Origin: Parvularcula sp039822105
Lineage (GTDB): Bacteria; Pseudomonadota; Alphaproteobacteria; Caulobacterales; Parvularculaceae
Assembly (NCBI GenBank): GCA_039822105.1
Contig: JBCBMW010000009.1
Span: 1-64,000 of the forward strand
Reading direction: 5' to 3'
DNA: 64,000 nucleotides
The position numbers were made by a program, and so were the translations under genes. The notes below the pieces were generated by a model, which had not been told where the DNA came from, made no database searches, and was given only the letters and a program-made list of their open reading frames with translations. Position 1 is the stretch's first letter. Each line of letters begins with the position of its first letter. Positions 50,297 to 59,076 of the stretch are shown here, one piece after another.

Positions 50297-51868
50297 GTGA
50301 CCGAAACCGCTCCCTATCAAGTTCTCGCGAGGAAATACCGCCCGACATCGTTCGATGACCTTCTTGGTCATGAGGTGATGATCCGGACGCTGCGCAACGC
50401 TTTTGCTGCGGACAGGATCGCCCACGCGTTCATTTTGACCGGCGTGCGCGGGGTGGGGAAGACGACCACAGCGCGGATCATGGCGCGGGCTCTCAATTAT
50501 GAGACCGAGACGATCGACGCACCGACGGTGGATATGCCCGAGGAGGGGCGTCACTGCCGCGCGATCGCTGAGGGGCGCCATCCTGATGTGATCGAGATGG
50601 ACGCGGCTTCGCGTACAGGCGTCGATGACATCCGTGAACTGATTGAAGGGGTGCGCTACGCCCCGACGGTGGGCCGGTACAAGGTCTATATCGTCGACGA
50701 GGTGCACATGTTGTCGAAGAACGCGTTCAACGCGTTCTTGAAGACGCTGGAAGAACCCCCGCCGCATGTGAAGTTCATCTTCGCCACCACCGAGATCCGG
50801 AAAGTTCCGGTCACGGTGCTTTCGCGTTGTCAGCGGTTTGATTTGAAGCGCTTTGATGGTCCCACATTGGCGGGTCACCTGGGTGCGATCGCTGAGAAAG
50901 AGGGGATGAAGGCGGAGGCTGAAGCGCTCGATCTTCTCGCGCGGGCGGCGCAAGGCTCCGTGCGTGATGGTCTGTCCCTTCTCGACCAAGCGATCTTGAG
51001 CCGTGAAGGCGAGAAGATTGGCGCAGAGCCAGTGCGCCGGATGATTGGTCTTGCGGACCGCAGCCAGAGCTGGGCGCTGCTCGAGGCGGCCCTGAAAGGC
51101 GATAGCACCGCAGCGTTGGCGCAGTTCCGGCATCAATATGACTATGGTGCGGACCCGGCGGAAATCATCCGTGATCTCTTGGATGTCACGCATCTCATCA
51201 CACGGACAAAAGTTGCTGGTGACGTGGCTGCGGGTCATGGCCCCGCAGGCAGCACCGATGCGGAGGCAGCAAAGCGGCTGGCTGCCGCTTATGTGCTCCC
51301 GGCACTGACAAGGACGTGGTCGCTTTTGATGAAGGCGCTGCAGGAGACCCAAAGCGCGCCTGACCCCGCCGCTGCGGCTGAGATCGGTCTTGTCCGCCTC
51401 GCCTATGCCAGCGGCTTGCCGACGCCCGGTGAGGTTTTGGCGGGGACGGGCGAAATGCCCGCCGTTGCCACCGCGCCCACGCCGGTTGCAGCCCCTGCAC
51501 CTTCAGCTCCTGAGCCAGCGTCGCCCAAGAGCCTTGCTGATATCGCCGGGCTCGCTGCGGCCCATGGCGATATGATCCTCAGCCAACAGATTGAACGCTC
51601 CGTGCGCCTGGTGGCGCTTGATGGTGAAAAGCTGACCGTCGCGCTCGCCGACGATGCGCCAGAGGATCTTCCGAGCAGGATTCAGGCTGGGCTGATCAAC
51701 TGGACCGGCGGCACATGGGATGTGGTGCTTGGCGACGCCGAAGCGGCCGAGCCCACACTGCGGGAGGCGCGGGATCGCGCCATCGAAGAGCACCCCCTGG
51801 TCAAGGAGGCGCTCAAAACCTTCCCCGGCGCCACCATTGCGCAAGTGCGGCCGCTCCAGACGGACTGA
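50297..51868 (+). CDS. dnaX: DNA polymerase III gamma/tau subunit
   Basis: Clamp-loader ATPase and replisome organiser, 523 residues. Walker A is GVRGVGKTTTARI (about 49-61), Walker B region VDEVHMLS, sensor 1 ATTEIRKVP, arginine-finger SRCQRF. The zinc-finger Cys cluster between Walker A and B is largely lost: MPEEGRHC keeps one Cys where four are usual. An Ala/Pro-rich hinge (about 390-420) precedes the tau-like C-terminus. Start GTG at 50297 with AAGGG upstream. First of dnaX - small membrane protein - ybaB - recR. Confidence 0.96.
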   Translation: MTETAPYQVLARKYRPTSFDDLLGHEVMIRTLRNAFAADRIAHAFILTGVRGVGKTTTARIMARALNYETETIDAPTVDMPEEGRHCRAIAEGRHPDVIEMDAASRTGVDDIRELIEGVRYAPTVGRYKVYIVDEVHMLSKNAFNAFLKTLEEPPPHVKFIFATTEIRKVPVTVLSRCQRFDLKRFDGPTLAGHLGAIAEKEGMKAEAEALDLLARAAQGSVRDGLSLLDQAILSREGEKIGAEPVRRMIGLADRSQSWALLEAALKGDSTAALAQFRHQYDYGADPAEIIRDLLDVTHLITRTKVAGDVAAGHGPAGSTDAEAAKRLAAAYVLPALTRTWSLLMKALQETQSAPDPAAAAEIGLVRLAYASGLPTPGEVLAGTGEMPAVATAPTPVAAPAPSAPEPASPKSLADIAGLAAAHGDMILSQQIERSVRLVALDGEKLTVALADDAPEDLPSRIQAGLINWTGGTWDVVLGDAEAAEPTLREARDRAIEEHPLVKEALKTFPGATIAQVRPLQTD

Positions 51869-51947
51869 CCCGGCAACTGGTGTCCTCCCTTTCCCGGGGC
51901 TGGAAATGAGCTAGGCTGTCACTCACCAAAGGGAGGGGCCTTGGCGT

Positions 51948-52241
51948 ATGTTTGGTTTTCGGCTGCTGCTGTTCATCGTCGCCTACATCATCGTGCTTGC
52001 AGAGATGGTGGTGGGGAGCATTCCGGAACCGGGCTATCCGACGGCGCTTTGGATCCTTCCTGGCGGACTGGTCCTGGTTTTGATTCTCGCGACCAGTATG
52101 TTTTTGCTGGCGCATTTGCAGTCGAACGACAATCCGCTCCCTGGCATGTCCCAGTGGCTTGCGTTGTTCGTCACCGGCATGGGGCTTTCCGCCGCGTCGT
52201 TTTACTTCCCCAGCCAGCTGCTCGCGATCATGAGCGGTTGA
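51948..52241 (+). CDS. Small three-helix membrane protein
   Basis: A 97-residue protein with three hydrophobic segments (FRLLLFIVAYIIVLAEMVV, WILPGGLVLVLILATSMFLLA, WLALFVTGMGLSAASFYF). It sits between dnaX and ybaB in the same direction. No family recognised; the start follows GGGAGGGGCC by a short distance. Confidence 0.7.
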   Translation: MFGFRLLLFIVAYIIVLAEMVVGSIPEPGYPTALWILPGGLVLVLILATSMFLLAHLQSNDNPLPGMSQWLALFVTGMGLSAASFYFPSQLLAIMSG

Positions 52242-52282
52242 CGGCCAGCGTCGATTGGCGGTCTTTTCGGGGCGATGTTGAG

Positions 52283-52300
52283 CTGGGCCTATGGGCCCAG
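52283..52300. other. Stem-loop just before ybaB
   Basis: CTGGGCC (52283-52289) and GGCCCAG (52294-52300) form a perfect 7-bp stem around TATG, 12 bases before the ybaB start. It could affect ribosome access; weak. Confidence 0.35.
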
Positions 52301-52311
52301 AGAAAAGTGTG

Positions 52312-52638
52312 ATGCCAATGGATTTTCAGCAGATGATGAAGCAGGCAGCAGGCCTGCAACAAAAAATGCAAGAGGCGCAGGAAAGCATCGCGGCGCTCGA
52401 AGCTGAGGGCGTTGCGGGCGGCGGCCTCGTCCGCGTGGTGATCAATGGCAAGGGCTATGCCCGCAAAGTGACGATCGACCCGGCGCTCTTCTCCGAAGAG
52501 GAGAAGGAGGTGCTGGAGGATTTGGTTGCGGCGGCCATCAACGACGGCAAAGCCAAGCTTGAAGCCGACACCGCGGAGAAGATGAAAGAGATGACCGCGG
52601 GCCTTCCTCTGCCGCCGGGAATGAAGCTTCCGTTCTGA
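52312..52638 (+). CDS. ybaB: YbaB/EbfC nucleoid-associated protein
   Basis: A 108-residue DNA-binding protein. It shows the family pattern FQQMMKQAAGLQQKMQEAQE at the start, VRVVINGKGYARKVTIDP in the middle and GLPLPPGMKLPF at the end. It is placed between dnaX and recR as usual. Start is ATG 52312 or 52318; the first has AGAG at a fair distance. Confidence 0.93.
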   Translation: MPMDFQQMMKQAAGLQQKMQEAQESIAALEAEGVAGGGLVRVVINGKGYARKVTIDPALFSEEEKEVLEDLVAAAINDGKAKLEADTAEKMKEMTAGLPLPPGMKLPF

Positions 52639-52641
52639 TCC

Positions 52642-53247
52642 ATGGCGCGTACCTCTGCCGGGCCTGAGCTCGACCATTTGATCCGCTTGCTGTCGAAACT
52701 ACCCGGCCTCGGTCCGCGGTCAGCAACGCGTGCTGCGCTTCACATGCTGCGCAAGCGCGAGTCGGTGATGCAGCCTTTGGCGGCCGCGCTTCAGACGGTC
52801 GCGGATACGGTGAAGCCTTGCTCGATTTGCGGCAACTGGGACACCCAAGACCCGTGCATGATTTGCACCGATGATACGCGGGACCCCTCCGTGATATGTG
52901 TCGTCCAAGATGTGGCCGATGTTTGGGCGCTTGAAAGGGCGCGGGCCCATCGCGGTCTCTACCACGTTCTTGGCGGGGTGATCTCACCTCTTGATGGGGT
53001 GGGGCCTGACGATTTGCGGATCGATAGCCTGTCCGAGCGCGCATCAGAGCCCCAGGTGCGGGAGATCATTCTGGCCATGGGCGCCACGGTTGATGGTCAG
53101 ACCACGGCGCATTATGTGACCGAGCGGCTGGAGGGCCGCGGCGTCTCCATCACCCGCGTTGCCCACGGCGTGCCCGTGGGCGGGGAGCTCGACGTCCTCG
53201 ACGAAGGAACGCTCTCCGCCGCCCTCAAGGCCCGGCGGCCGCTCTAA
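52642..53247 (+). CDS. recR: Recombination mediator RecR
   Basis: A 201-residue protein that works with RecF/RecO to load RecA. It has the N-terminal helix-hairpin-helix (LLSKLPGLGPRSATRAALHM), an intact C4 zinc finger (CSICGNWDTQDPCMIC), and the Toprim domain (VICVVQDVADVWALER, YHVLGGVISPLDGVGPDDL). Starts four bases after ybaB. Converges on the TPR gene with a four-base overlap. Confidence 0.97.
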   Translation: MARTSAGPELDHLIRLLSKLPGLGPRSATRAALHMLRKRESVMQPLAAALQTVADTVKPCSICGNWDTQDPCMICTDDTRDPSVICVVQDVADVWALERARAHRGLYHVLGGVISPLDGVGPDDLRIDSLSERASEPQVREIILAMGATVDGQTTAHYVTERLEGRGVSITRVAHGVPVGGELDVLDEGTLSAALKARRPL

Positions 53248-55022
53248 AGCGCCGTGACCTCAGGGCGTTCTTTGCGCGGGCCGAGCCATGCATCCTTGAA
53301 AAGGCTGTTCGCATAGCGCGCTGAACCCTTATCGCCCATACCCTTATAGGCCTCGTGAAGACCAAAAAGGGCGTAGGCGTTGTTGGGCGAGTCGAGGAGT
53401 GTTTGCTGAAACACCTTCTCGGCCCGCTCGTATTGTCCGTCCTGCAGCAGCATACCGCCAAGGGTTTGCGATGCCGGATAGTACCACCATGGCGGCTCCA
53501 TATACGCCATCGCTGACTGCGCCATAACCGCCGTCTCCATCGCCTCAATGGCGCCGGGAAGATCGCCAGAAGCCATCATGATGCGTGCACTGATCGTCAA
53601 TCGCGCGATATCAAGCACGGCTGTGACCGGCATGCCCATTCCCTCAAGCATCTCAAGGTCCGGGGCGCCGGCGAGCGCCTCAAGCGCCTCCACCTCTTCT
53701 GCCGCCTTGTCGAGACGGCCTGCACGCGCAAATGCATCGCCCCGAGCGTAGTGCCAAGCGAGCTGAAGGTAGGGATACGCCTCCCCCGGATCAGGCATGG
53801 CGAGAACGTCGTCCGGCGTGCCGAACTGGGCAGCGGTGAAGTAGGGCGCCGCTTTGATTGCTTGGATAAACGGCACGGCGGCCAGCATGTCAGCAGGCAG
53901 AGCCTCATCGAGCTTTTCCGACATCACAAGGGCCGTTCCGCCGTCGCCCGCCATCTGCGCAGATGTCATCGCGAAGTGAACATTGTGCGGATAGTAGCCG
54001 TGCGAGTACATCGGGTGCGGATTATCGGCTGTATTGATGTAAGCTTCATCGACGGCAACGGCGACAATGTTGTGGTCGAGCGACTTCTTCCAACGACCCA
54101 GGCGGTAATAGGTGTGCGAGGGCATGTGCACCAAGTGGCCAAGCTCTGGCGTCAAGGCCGCCAATCGGTCGGCATAGGGCTCAGCCCGGTAAGGGTTCGA
54201 TGATGCCTCGGTGATGTGGATGTAGAGATGGATCGCGGGCACGTGGGTTGGGTTGCGTTCGAGCACCATCTCGATCAGCTCAAGCGTCCGGTCCGTACGG
54301 CCGATGGGAAGTCGTCCGTTGGCGTCCCAATAGGTCCAGGGCTGGGTGTCCATATTGGCTTCAGCAGCCAGAACGGCGATGAGATCATCATCGGGATAGG
54401 CGCGGGCAGCGTCGTCCATGGCGTCGGCGAAGGCTTCCCCGTCCTCCGTGATGTTTCCATCTGCGTCCTGCACGTAACGCGCGGCGAGAGCGGCTGCGAG
54501 CGCGCCTTCCTTTGTGCCAGGCTCGGCCAGTTCCAACGCTTTTGCGGCCGCGTCGAGGGCGGGTTGATGTCTTATGTCAGCAAACGCATCATTGATGTTG
54601 CTGCCAAGGGCAAAGCCTTCAGCCCAGAAACAAAGTGCGCATGTGGGGTCGAGTTCCTGCGCAGCTTTGAACTCCTCGATACCTGCGAAGTGGTTGAAGT
54701 TGAAAACATGGGCCAGGCCGCGGTCAAACGCCGCTTGCACCCCTTCAACGTCAGAGCCTGCGGGGTAGCTCAAGAGCGACAGGGTGGGCGCGGTGAGTTC
54801 GCCGCCATCCGCCACAAGGCCGCCTTGCGCGTAGGCCATCGCTGCGCCGATGAAAAACGCCCGGCGTCCCAGCGACCGGTCGTCATCGCCGCAAAGGCTT
54901 TGCGCTGTGATCACCGGGTCGATGAAGGCGACGGCGTCATCTGTTTGCTGTTGGACGGTCAGTCCGGTGAATGCGATGGCGCACGCGGCGGCGCCCAAAA
55001 AGAGCGAATGCTTTGAAGCCAT
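53244..55022 (-). CDS. Exported TPR-repeat protein
   Basis: A 592-residue protein with a signal peptide (SLFLGAAACAIAFTGLTV) and helical repeats across most of its length (GIEEFKAAQELDPTCALC, and YERAEKVFQQTLLDSPNNAY as a clear TPR near the end). The segment DPTCALCFWAEGFALGSNIN is distinctive of a family of periplasmic TPR proteins of unknown function; GHLVHMPSHTYYRLGRW adds conserved His residues that could bind metal. The ATG at 55022 is preferred over a frame to 55085. Role unknown. Confidence 0.85.
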   Translation of the reverse strand: MASKHSLFLGAAACAIAFTGLTVQQQTDDAVAFIDPVITAQSLCGDDDRSLGRRAFFIGAAMAYAQGGLVADGGELTAPTLSLLSYPAGSDVEGVQAAFDRGLAHVFNFNHFAGIEEFKAAQELDPTCALCFWAEGFALGSNINDAFADIRHQPALDAAAKALELAEPGTKEGALAAALAARYVQDADGNITEDGEAFADAMDDAARAYPDDDLIAVLAAEANMDTQPWTYWDANGRLPIGRTDRTLELIEMVLERNPTHVPAIHLYIHITEASSNPYRAEPYADRLAALTPELGHLVHMPSHTYYRLGRWKKSLDHNIVAVAVDEAYINTADNPHPMYSHGYYPHNVHFAMTSAQMAGDGGTALVMSEKLDEALPADMLAAVPFIQAIKAAPYFTAAQFGTPDDVLAMPDPGEAYPYLQLAWHYARGDAFARAGRLDKAAEEVEALEALAGAPDLEMLEGMGMPVTAVLDIARLTISARIMMASGDLPGAIEAMETAVMAQSAMAYMEPPWWYYPASQTLGGMLLQDGQYERAEKVFQQTLLDSPNNAYALFGLHEAYKGMGDKGSARYANSLFKDAWLGPRKERPEVTAL

Positions 55023-55238
55023 TGTCCGTGTTCCCTGCTGATGGCCAAAAGAAGATGGGGTGCAAGTCAACGCCACGCCCTGCACCTTTATGCGCGCTTA
55101 TCTTCGCGGCCACGCCCGAGCAAGCCTGCCCGTCAGTAGACGTCCCGCCGTCAAAACGCGCGAGGGCGCTTCATCTGCTGTGTACGTTGACCAGGGTGCT
55201 GCCGCGCTTGGCGTGGTGCAAGCGGCGGCCCTTGCAAC

Positions 55239-55670
55239 CTAGGCGGTTTCTGATGGCGTTCTGTAGGCCGCGAGGAACGTCAAAATGACAGCGGCGCTGG
55301 ATACCAAGGTCATCAGCGTTCCGGGTACGAAGTTCACATAGCCACCAAGATCCATGAACATGAAATAGCCGATGTCAGCCATGCCGCCGACCACCGCGGT
55401 GAACAGCACCCAGATTTTGTTCTGCCTCCAGATATAGACCCCGCCGACGACGGTGAACGCGCCGATCCAGAGGAGGTTCCAGCCGTGCTGGTTGAGGATC
55501 GCGCCAACGGCATCGGGATAGGCGATGTCGAGGGTTGCTTTATCAACGGCATCGGCGATGCCGCCGACCTTGCCTGCGATCGGTTGCGCCATGGTCATGA
55601 CCCCAGCAAACATATGGACGAGGCCCCAAAAGACCCAAAGGCCTGCGCCGATACGATAGAAAAGGGTCAT
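55239..55670 (-). CDS. Four-helix membrane protein of unknown function
   Basis: A 143-residue protein with four hydrophobic segments (RIGAGLWVFWGLVHMFAGVM, NLLWIGAFTVVGGVYIW, VLFTAVVGGMADIGYFMFM, GTLMTLVSSAAVILTFLAAY). GGAGG sits five bases upstream of the ATG at 55670. Small proteins of this form occur widely; no function can be given. Confidence 0.75.
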   Translation of the reverse strand: MTLFYRIGAGLWVFWGLVHMFAGVMTMAQPIAGKVGGIADAVDKATLDIAYPDAVGAILNQHGWNLLWIGAFTVVGGVYIWRQNKIWVLFTAVVGGMADIGYFMFMDLGGYVNFVPGTLMTLVSSAAVILTFLAAYRTPSETA

Positions 55671-55772
55671 CATAGCCTCCGCTGCCGGACAATCTCTGCC
55701 GAAAGCGGACATACTCCGCCTTCGTCCTATTTCCTAGGAGAAGGCGTACAAAGGCGGTGTTGGATTGTCGAG

Positions 55773-56270
55773 TTAGTCCGACAGAACTTCGACATCGACG
55801 GTGGTCACACCGACTTTATCCATGTCGAGTCGCTCAGCCGCCGCACCGCTGAGGTCGATGACACGGTTGTGCGCATACGGACCACGATCGTTGATCGTGA
55901 CGACCACACTTTGCCCTGTATCGCGGCGGGTCACCCGCACCCGCGTGCCAAAGGGTAGGGTGCGGTGTGCTGCCGTAAAGGCATTGTGCCGATAGGGCTC
56001 ACCGCTGGCCGTCGGGTTTCCGTCGAGGCTCTCGGCGTAGTAGGAGGCTTCGCCCGAAAAGCGCTGGGTCGTGCGGCCCTGGGACGACGGTTCGGGGCGA
56101 CCTGCCGGCGCTTCAGAAGCGTCACTTCCGCCTGGCATCACCTGCTCGAGGATGTCGTCGATCGTTTCCGCTGGTGACATCTCGGTGCCGTTCGTGGCCA
56201 TCCAGTACTGGCCGCCCAAGACAGCGCCGGCGCCAAACGCCATGCCAAATGCGAAGCTGCGAAGTCCCAT
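55773..56270 (-). CDS. RlpA-like septal ring lytic transglycosylase domain protein
   Basis: A 165-residue exported protein ending in a double-psi beta-barrel of the RlpA family: GEASYYAESLDGNPTASGEP, FTAAHRTLPFGTRVRVTR, TINDRGPYAHNRVIDLSGAA, with the Asp of the INDRGP motif conserved. RlpA cuts denuded glycan strands at the septum. There is no SPOR domain, and the N-terminus (FAFGMAFGAGAVLGGQYWMA) acts as signal or anchor. Whether it is catalytic here is inferred from family. Confidence 0.88.
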   Translation of the reverse strand: MGLRSFAFGMAFGAGAVLGGQYWMATNGTEMSPAETIDDILEQVMPGGSDASEAPAGRPEPSSQGRTTQRFSGEASYYAESLDGNPTASGEPYRHNAFTAAHRTLPFGTRVRVTRRDTGQSVVVTINDRGPYAHNRVIDLSGAAAERLDMDKVGVTTVDVEVLSD

Positions 56271-56327
56271 TGTGCTCGTCCCCTCCTGAGCTGTGTCTCC
56301 ACGTTAGCCTTGTGGGGCCCAAACGCA

Positions 56328-56363
56328 AATCGGGCGGGCACCCAGATGAGTGCCCGCCCGATT
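56328..56363. terminator. Strong bidirectional-looking terminator after ahcY
   Basis: AATCGGGCGGGCAC (56328-56341) and GTGCCCGCCCGATT (56350-56363) form a perfect 14-bp stem with an 8-base loop, 22 bases past the ahcY stop. The sequence on both sides is T-containing, so it can end ahcY (minus strand). Confidence 0.85.
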
Positions 56364-56384
56364 CTCTTGGTCTCTTTCGAGTGC

Positions 56385-57782
56385 CTAGTACCGGTACTCT
56401 TCGTTCTTGAACGGACCGGCCTTTGCAACGCCGATATAGTCGGCCTGCTCGCCTGTCAGTTCACTGAGGTTCGCGCCGACATGGGCGAGGTGGAGCGAGG
56501 CCACTTTCTCATCAAGGTGCTTGGGCAGGACGTAGACCTTGTTGTCGTACTTGCCTTCGCCGTCGGTGAAGAGCTCGATTTGCGCCAGCGTTTGGTTGGT
56601 GAAGCTCGCGGACATGACAAAGCTTGGGTGGCCGGTGGCGTTGCCGAGGTTCACAAGGCGGCCTTCGGAAAGAAGGATGATCTTCTTGTCCTTGGCGATC
56701 TCGATCATATCGACCTGATCTTTGATGTTGGTCCACGGATAGTTCTTCAGCGCGTCGACCTGGATCTCGTTGTCGAAGTGGCCGATGTTGCAGATGATCG
56801 CCATGTTCTTGCACTGGCGGAAGTGATCAGCAGTCAGGACATCTTTGTTGCCGGTCGCGGTGACAATGATGTCAGAGCGCGGCGCGGCTTGCTCCATGGT
56901 CACGACCTCATAGCCGTCCATCGCGGCCTGGAGGGCGCAGATCGGATCGACTTCTGTGACCATGACGCGGCAACCTGCACCGCGGAGGGAAGCAGCCGAG
57001 CCTTTGCCGACATCGCCGTAACCTGCGACGGTGGCGACCTTACCGGCCATCATCACGTCCGTACCGCGACGGATCGCGTCGACGAGCGATTCTTTACAGC
57101 CGTATTTGTTGTCGAATTTCGACTTGGTGACGGAGTCGTTGACGTTGATCGCGGGGAACGGAAGCGTGCCTGCCTTCTCGCGCTGATAGAGGCGCATGAC
57201 GCCGGTGGTGGTCTCTTCGGTCACGCCTTTGATCGAGGCTTTGACGCGGCTGTAGAAACCAGGGTCTTTCGCCAGGCGACGTTTGATGGTCGCGAAGAAG
57301 GCTTCCTCTTCCTCATTGGACGGATTGTCGAGCACGGAAGGATCGGTCTCGGCCTGGCTGCCGATCAGGATCAGCATGGTCGCGTCGCCGCCATCGTCGA
57401 GGATCATGTTGGCGAGCGAGCCGTCGGACCATTCCCAGATCCGGTCGCAGAAATCCCAATACTCTTCGAGGGTCTCACCCTTATGCGCGAAGACCGGCGT
57501 GCCAGCAGCAGCGATGGCGGCGGCAGCGTGGTCTTGGGTTGAGTAGATGTTGCAGCTGACCCAGCGGACTTCGGCGCCCAGGGCTTCGAGCGTGCGGATC
57601 AGGACCGCCGTTTGGATCGTCATGTGGAGCGAGCCAGCGATGCGCGCGCCTTTGAGCGGCTGGGCTGCGCCGAATTCCGCGCGGGTCGCCATTAGGCCCG
57701 GCATCTCGTGCTCAGCGATCGCGATTTCTTTCTCGCCGAATTCGGCAAGGCCAATGTCTTTGACGGCGTAGTCCTGCGTCAT
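56385..57782 (-). CDS. ahcY: Adenosylhomocysteinase
   Basis: Hydrolyses S-adenosylhomocysteine to adenosine and homocysteine, keeping methylation going. The 465-residue protein has ARIAGSLHMTIQTAVLIRTL, the catalytic NDSVTKSKFDNKYGCKES, the NAD-binding GYGDVGKGSAASLRG and the C-terminal KNEEYRY. It is preceded by a 22-bp dyad resembling an SAH/SAM-responsive operator, 48 bases upstream of the start, and followed by a strong terminator. Confidence 0.98.
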   Translation of the reverse strand: MTQDYAVKDIGLAEFGEKEIAIAEHEMPGLMATRAEFGAAQPLKGARIAGSLHMTIQTAVLIRTLEALGAEVRWVSCNIYSTQDHAAAAIAAAGTPVFAHKGETLEEYWDFCDRIWEWSDGSLANMILDDGGDATMLILIGSQAETDPSVLDNPSNEEEEAFFATIKRRLAKDPGFYSRVKASIKGVTEETTTGVMRLYQREKAGTLPFPAINVNDSVTKSKFDNKYGCKESLVDAIRRGTDVMMAGKVATVAGYGDVGKGSAASLRGAGCRVMVTEVDPICALQAAMDGYEVVTMEQAAPRSDIIVTATGNKDVLTADHFRQCKNMAIICNIGHFDNEIQVDALKNYPWTNIKDQVDMIEIAKDKKIILLSEGRLVNLGNATGHPSFVMSASFTNQTLAQIELFTDGEGKYDNKVYVLPKHLDEKVASLHLAHVGANLSELTGEQADYIGVAKAGPFKNEEYRY

Positions 57783-57829
57783 GGGGGTCTCCGTGATGTA
57801 CGAAGGGCCCGGTAGCAGCGCTTTGCGAG

Positions 57830-57851
57830 GATATAAAGCTTTCTTTATATC
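57830..57851. promoter_or_regulatory. 22-bp dyad upstream of ahcY
   Basis: GATATAAAG (57830-57838), CTTT, CTTTATATC (57843-57851): a perfect 9-bp inverted repeat with a 4-base centre, overlapping the stop of the upstream oxidase gene. Alphaproteobacterial methionine genes are known to be controlled by ArsR-family SahR/SamR regulators with A/T-rich dyads of this kind; the match is from memory and is an inference. Confidence 0.65.
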
Positions 57852-59017
57852 GCAGGATCAGGCGTCTTGCGGTAGCCCGAGGCCAGTGTCGCCAGAACGG
57901 CTTCGAACTCGGCCCTGTCGGGGATTTCCTCTTCAATGCCGTAGCCGAAATCCTCGTTCGGGCCGCGATCTTGAATGACAATGCCGTCTCGCCGCGCGAG
58001 CACCGTGCCGTTGCGATAGTAGACGCCATAATGCACCCCTGGCTGCGGCGCGAGCCAGGCGATCTGGCCACGCACGGGCACCACGCTGTCATCGCCGAGC
58101 AGCGCCCGGGCGCCATACCCGGTGCAATTGATCACGAGATCTTCGGGGAGCGCGGCAATCTCCTCGGCGCTATGGAACCGCCGCCGCTTCATCGCACCGC
58201 CGCGTAAGAAGAAGGCGGTCATGAGGTCGTCGGCATACTGAGCCACGTTGAAGGTCATCTGCATGGTCTTGCGAGCCACCGGCGTCGCGAACCCGTAGGC
58301 CTCAGGTTCAATGGGCTCAACGCGGGGCAGGAGACCTGAAAGCCGTCCTTGCAGATGCAGGAAGTCTCGCGTTGCTTTGGGCGGCTGGGAGCTCTGGTCA
58401 TCACGGAGGAAATAGCGCGGCGTAAACTCTACGGGTTCGTTGTCGAGGCCGACGAAATGCTGATGGGCGGCATAGGAGCGGCGAGCCCACCTCTCCCATT
58501 TGTCGCCGAAATCTGCGGCCGCAACATCGCCGAGCGCGATGCGGCTGTCCGGAGACCACGTGCCTGTGGCGCGGGCGGACCGGCTCTCAGCGGGGAACTC
58601 CTCCGCATAGATTGTCACCGGGAACCCTTCTTCGATGAGCCTTGTGGCCGAGGCCAAGCCAATCGCGCCGGCGCCGATCACGGCAACACTGCGCGGGGGC
58701 TCCTGCGATGCAAGGCGCGCCACGTCCTCGGCGCATCCCCAGGTCAGGGACCAGCCCGCACCGCCATGGCCGTAGTTGTGGATCACGCGCTTATCGCCAA
58801 TCATCCCGGCCTCAAGCCGTGGCCCAGCTGCACGAAAAGGGCGGGCACAGACAGTGATCCGCATCAGCCTTGTGGGCGAGAGATCAATCGGGATGGGGGC
58901 TCCGGGAGGAGCGGTCCGGCCCACGTCGGATGCTGGCTCCGCGCAGCTGGCCACCGCCAACCCCGCGCCCAGGGTCATCAATCGCCGACGATCAACGGTC
59001 AGGTTGCTGCGCGGCAT
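57845..59017 (-). CDS. D-amino-acid oxidase-like protein with Tat lipoprotein signal
   Basis: A 390-residue FAD-dependent oxidase of the DAAO family: VAVIGAGAIGLASATRLIEE is the FAD fold, NYGHGGAGWSLTWG is the characteristic DAAO stretch (here placed before the FAD motif), and INCTGYGARALLGDD, VPVRGQIAWL follow. The N-terminus has a twin-arginine pattern (DRRRLMTLGAG) and a lipobox ending at C25 (VASC), so it is probably exported folded and lipid-anchored. The order of GHGG and FAD motifs is unlike typical DAAO, where GHGG is near the C-terminus, suggesting circular rearrangement. Confidence 0.8.
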   Translation of the reverse strand: MPRSNLTVDRRRLMTLGAGLAVASCAEPASDVGRTAPPGAPIPIDLSPTRLMRITVCARPFRAAGPRLEAGMIGDKRVIHNYGHGGAGWSLTWGCAEDVARLASQEPPRSVAVIGAGAIGLASATRLIEEGFPVTIYAEEFPAESRSARATGTWSPDSRIALGDVAAADFGDKWERWARRSYAAHQHFVGLDNEPVEFTPRYFLRDDQSSQPPKATRDFLHLQGRLSGLLPRVEPIEPEAYGFATPVARKTMQMTFNVAQYADDLMTAFFLRGGAMKRRRFHSAEEIAALPEDLVINCTGYGARALLGDDSVVPVRGQIAWLAPQPGVHYGVYYRNGTVLARRDGIVIQDRGPNEDFGYGIEEEIPDRAEFEAVLATLASGYRKTPDPAI

Positions 59018-59076
59018 GGGCGGTCACTCCTCATCCAATTGATGCCCGCAAGCCTACCAGACCGGGCGCCGCCCAC

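Noticed and set aside
50285..51352. 355-codon open frame opposite dnaX
   Set aside because: Antisense shadow with Arg/His-rich translation.
56310..57542. 410-codon open frame opposite ahcY
   Set aside because: Antisense to adenosylhomocysteinase, which has all its motifs.
57783..57829. SAH or SAM riboswitch in front of ahcY
   Set aside because: Only about 47 bases separate the dyad from the start codon and no riboswitch core is visible; a DNA operator explains the dyad better.
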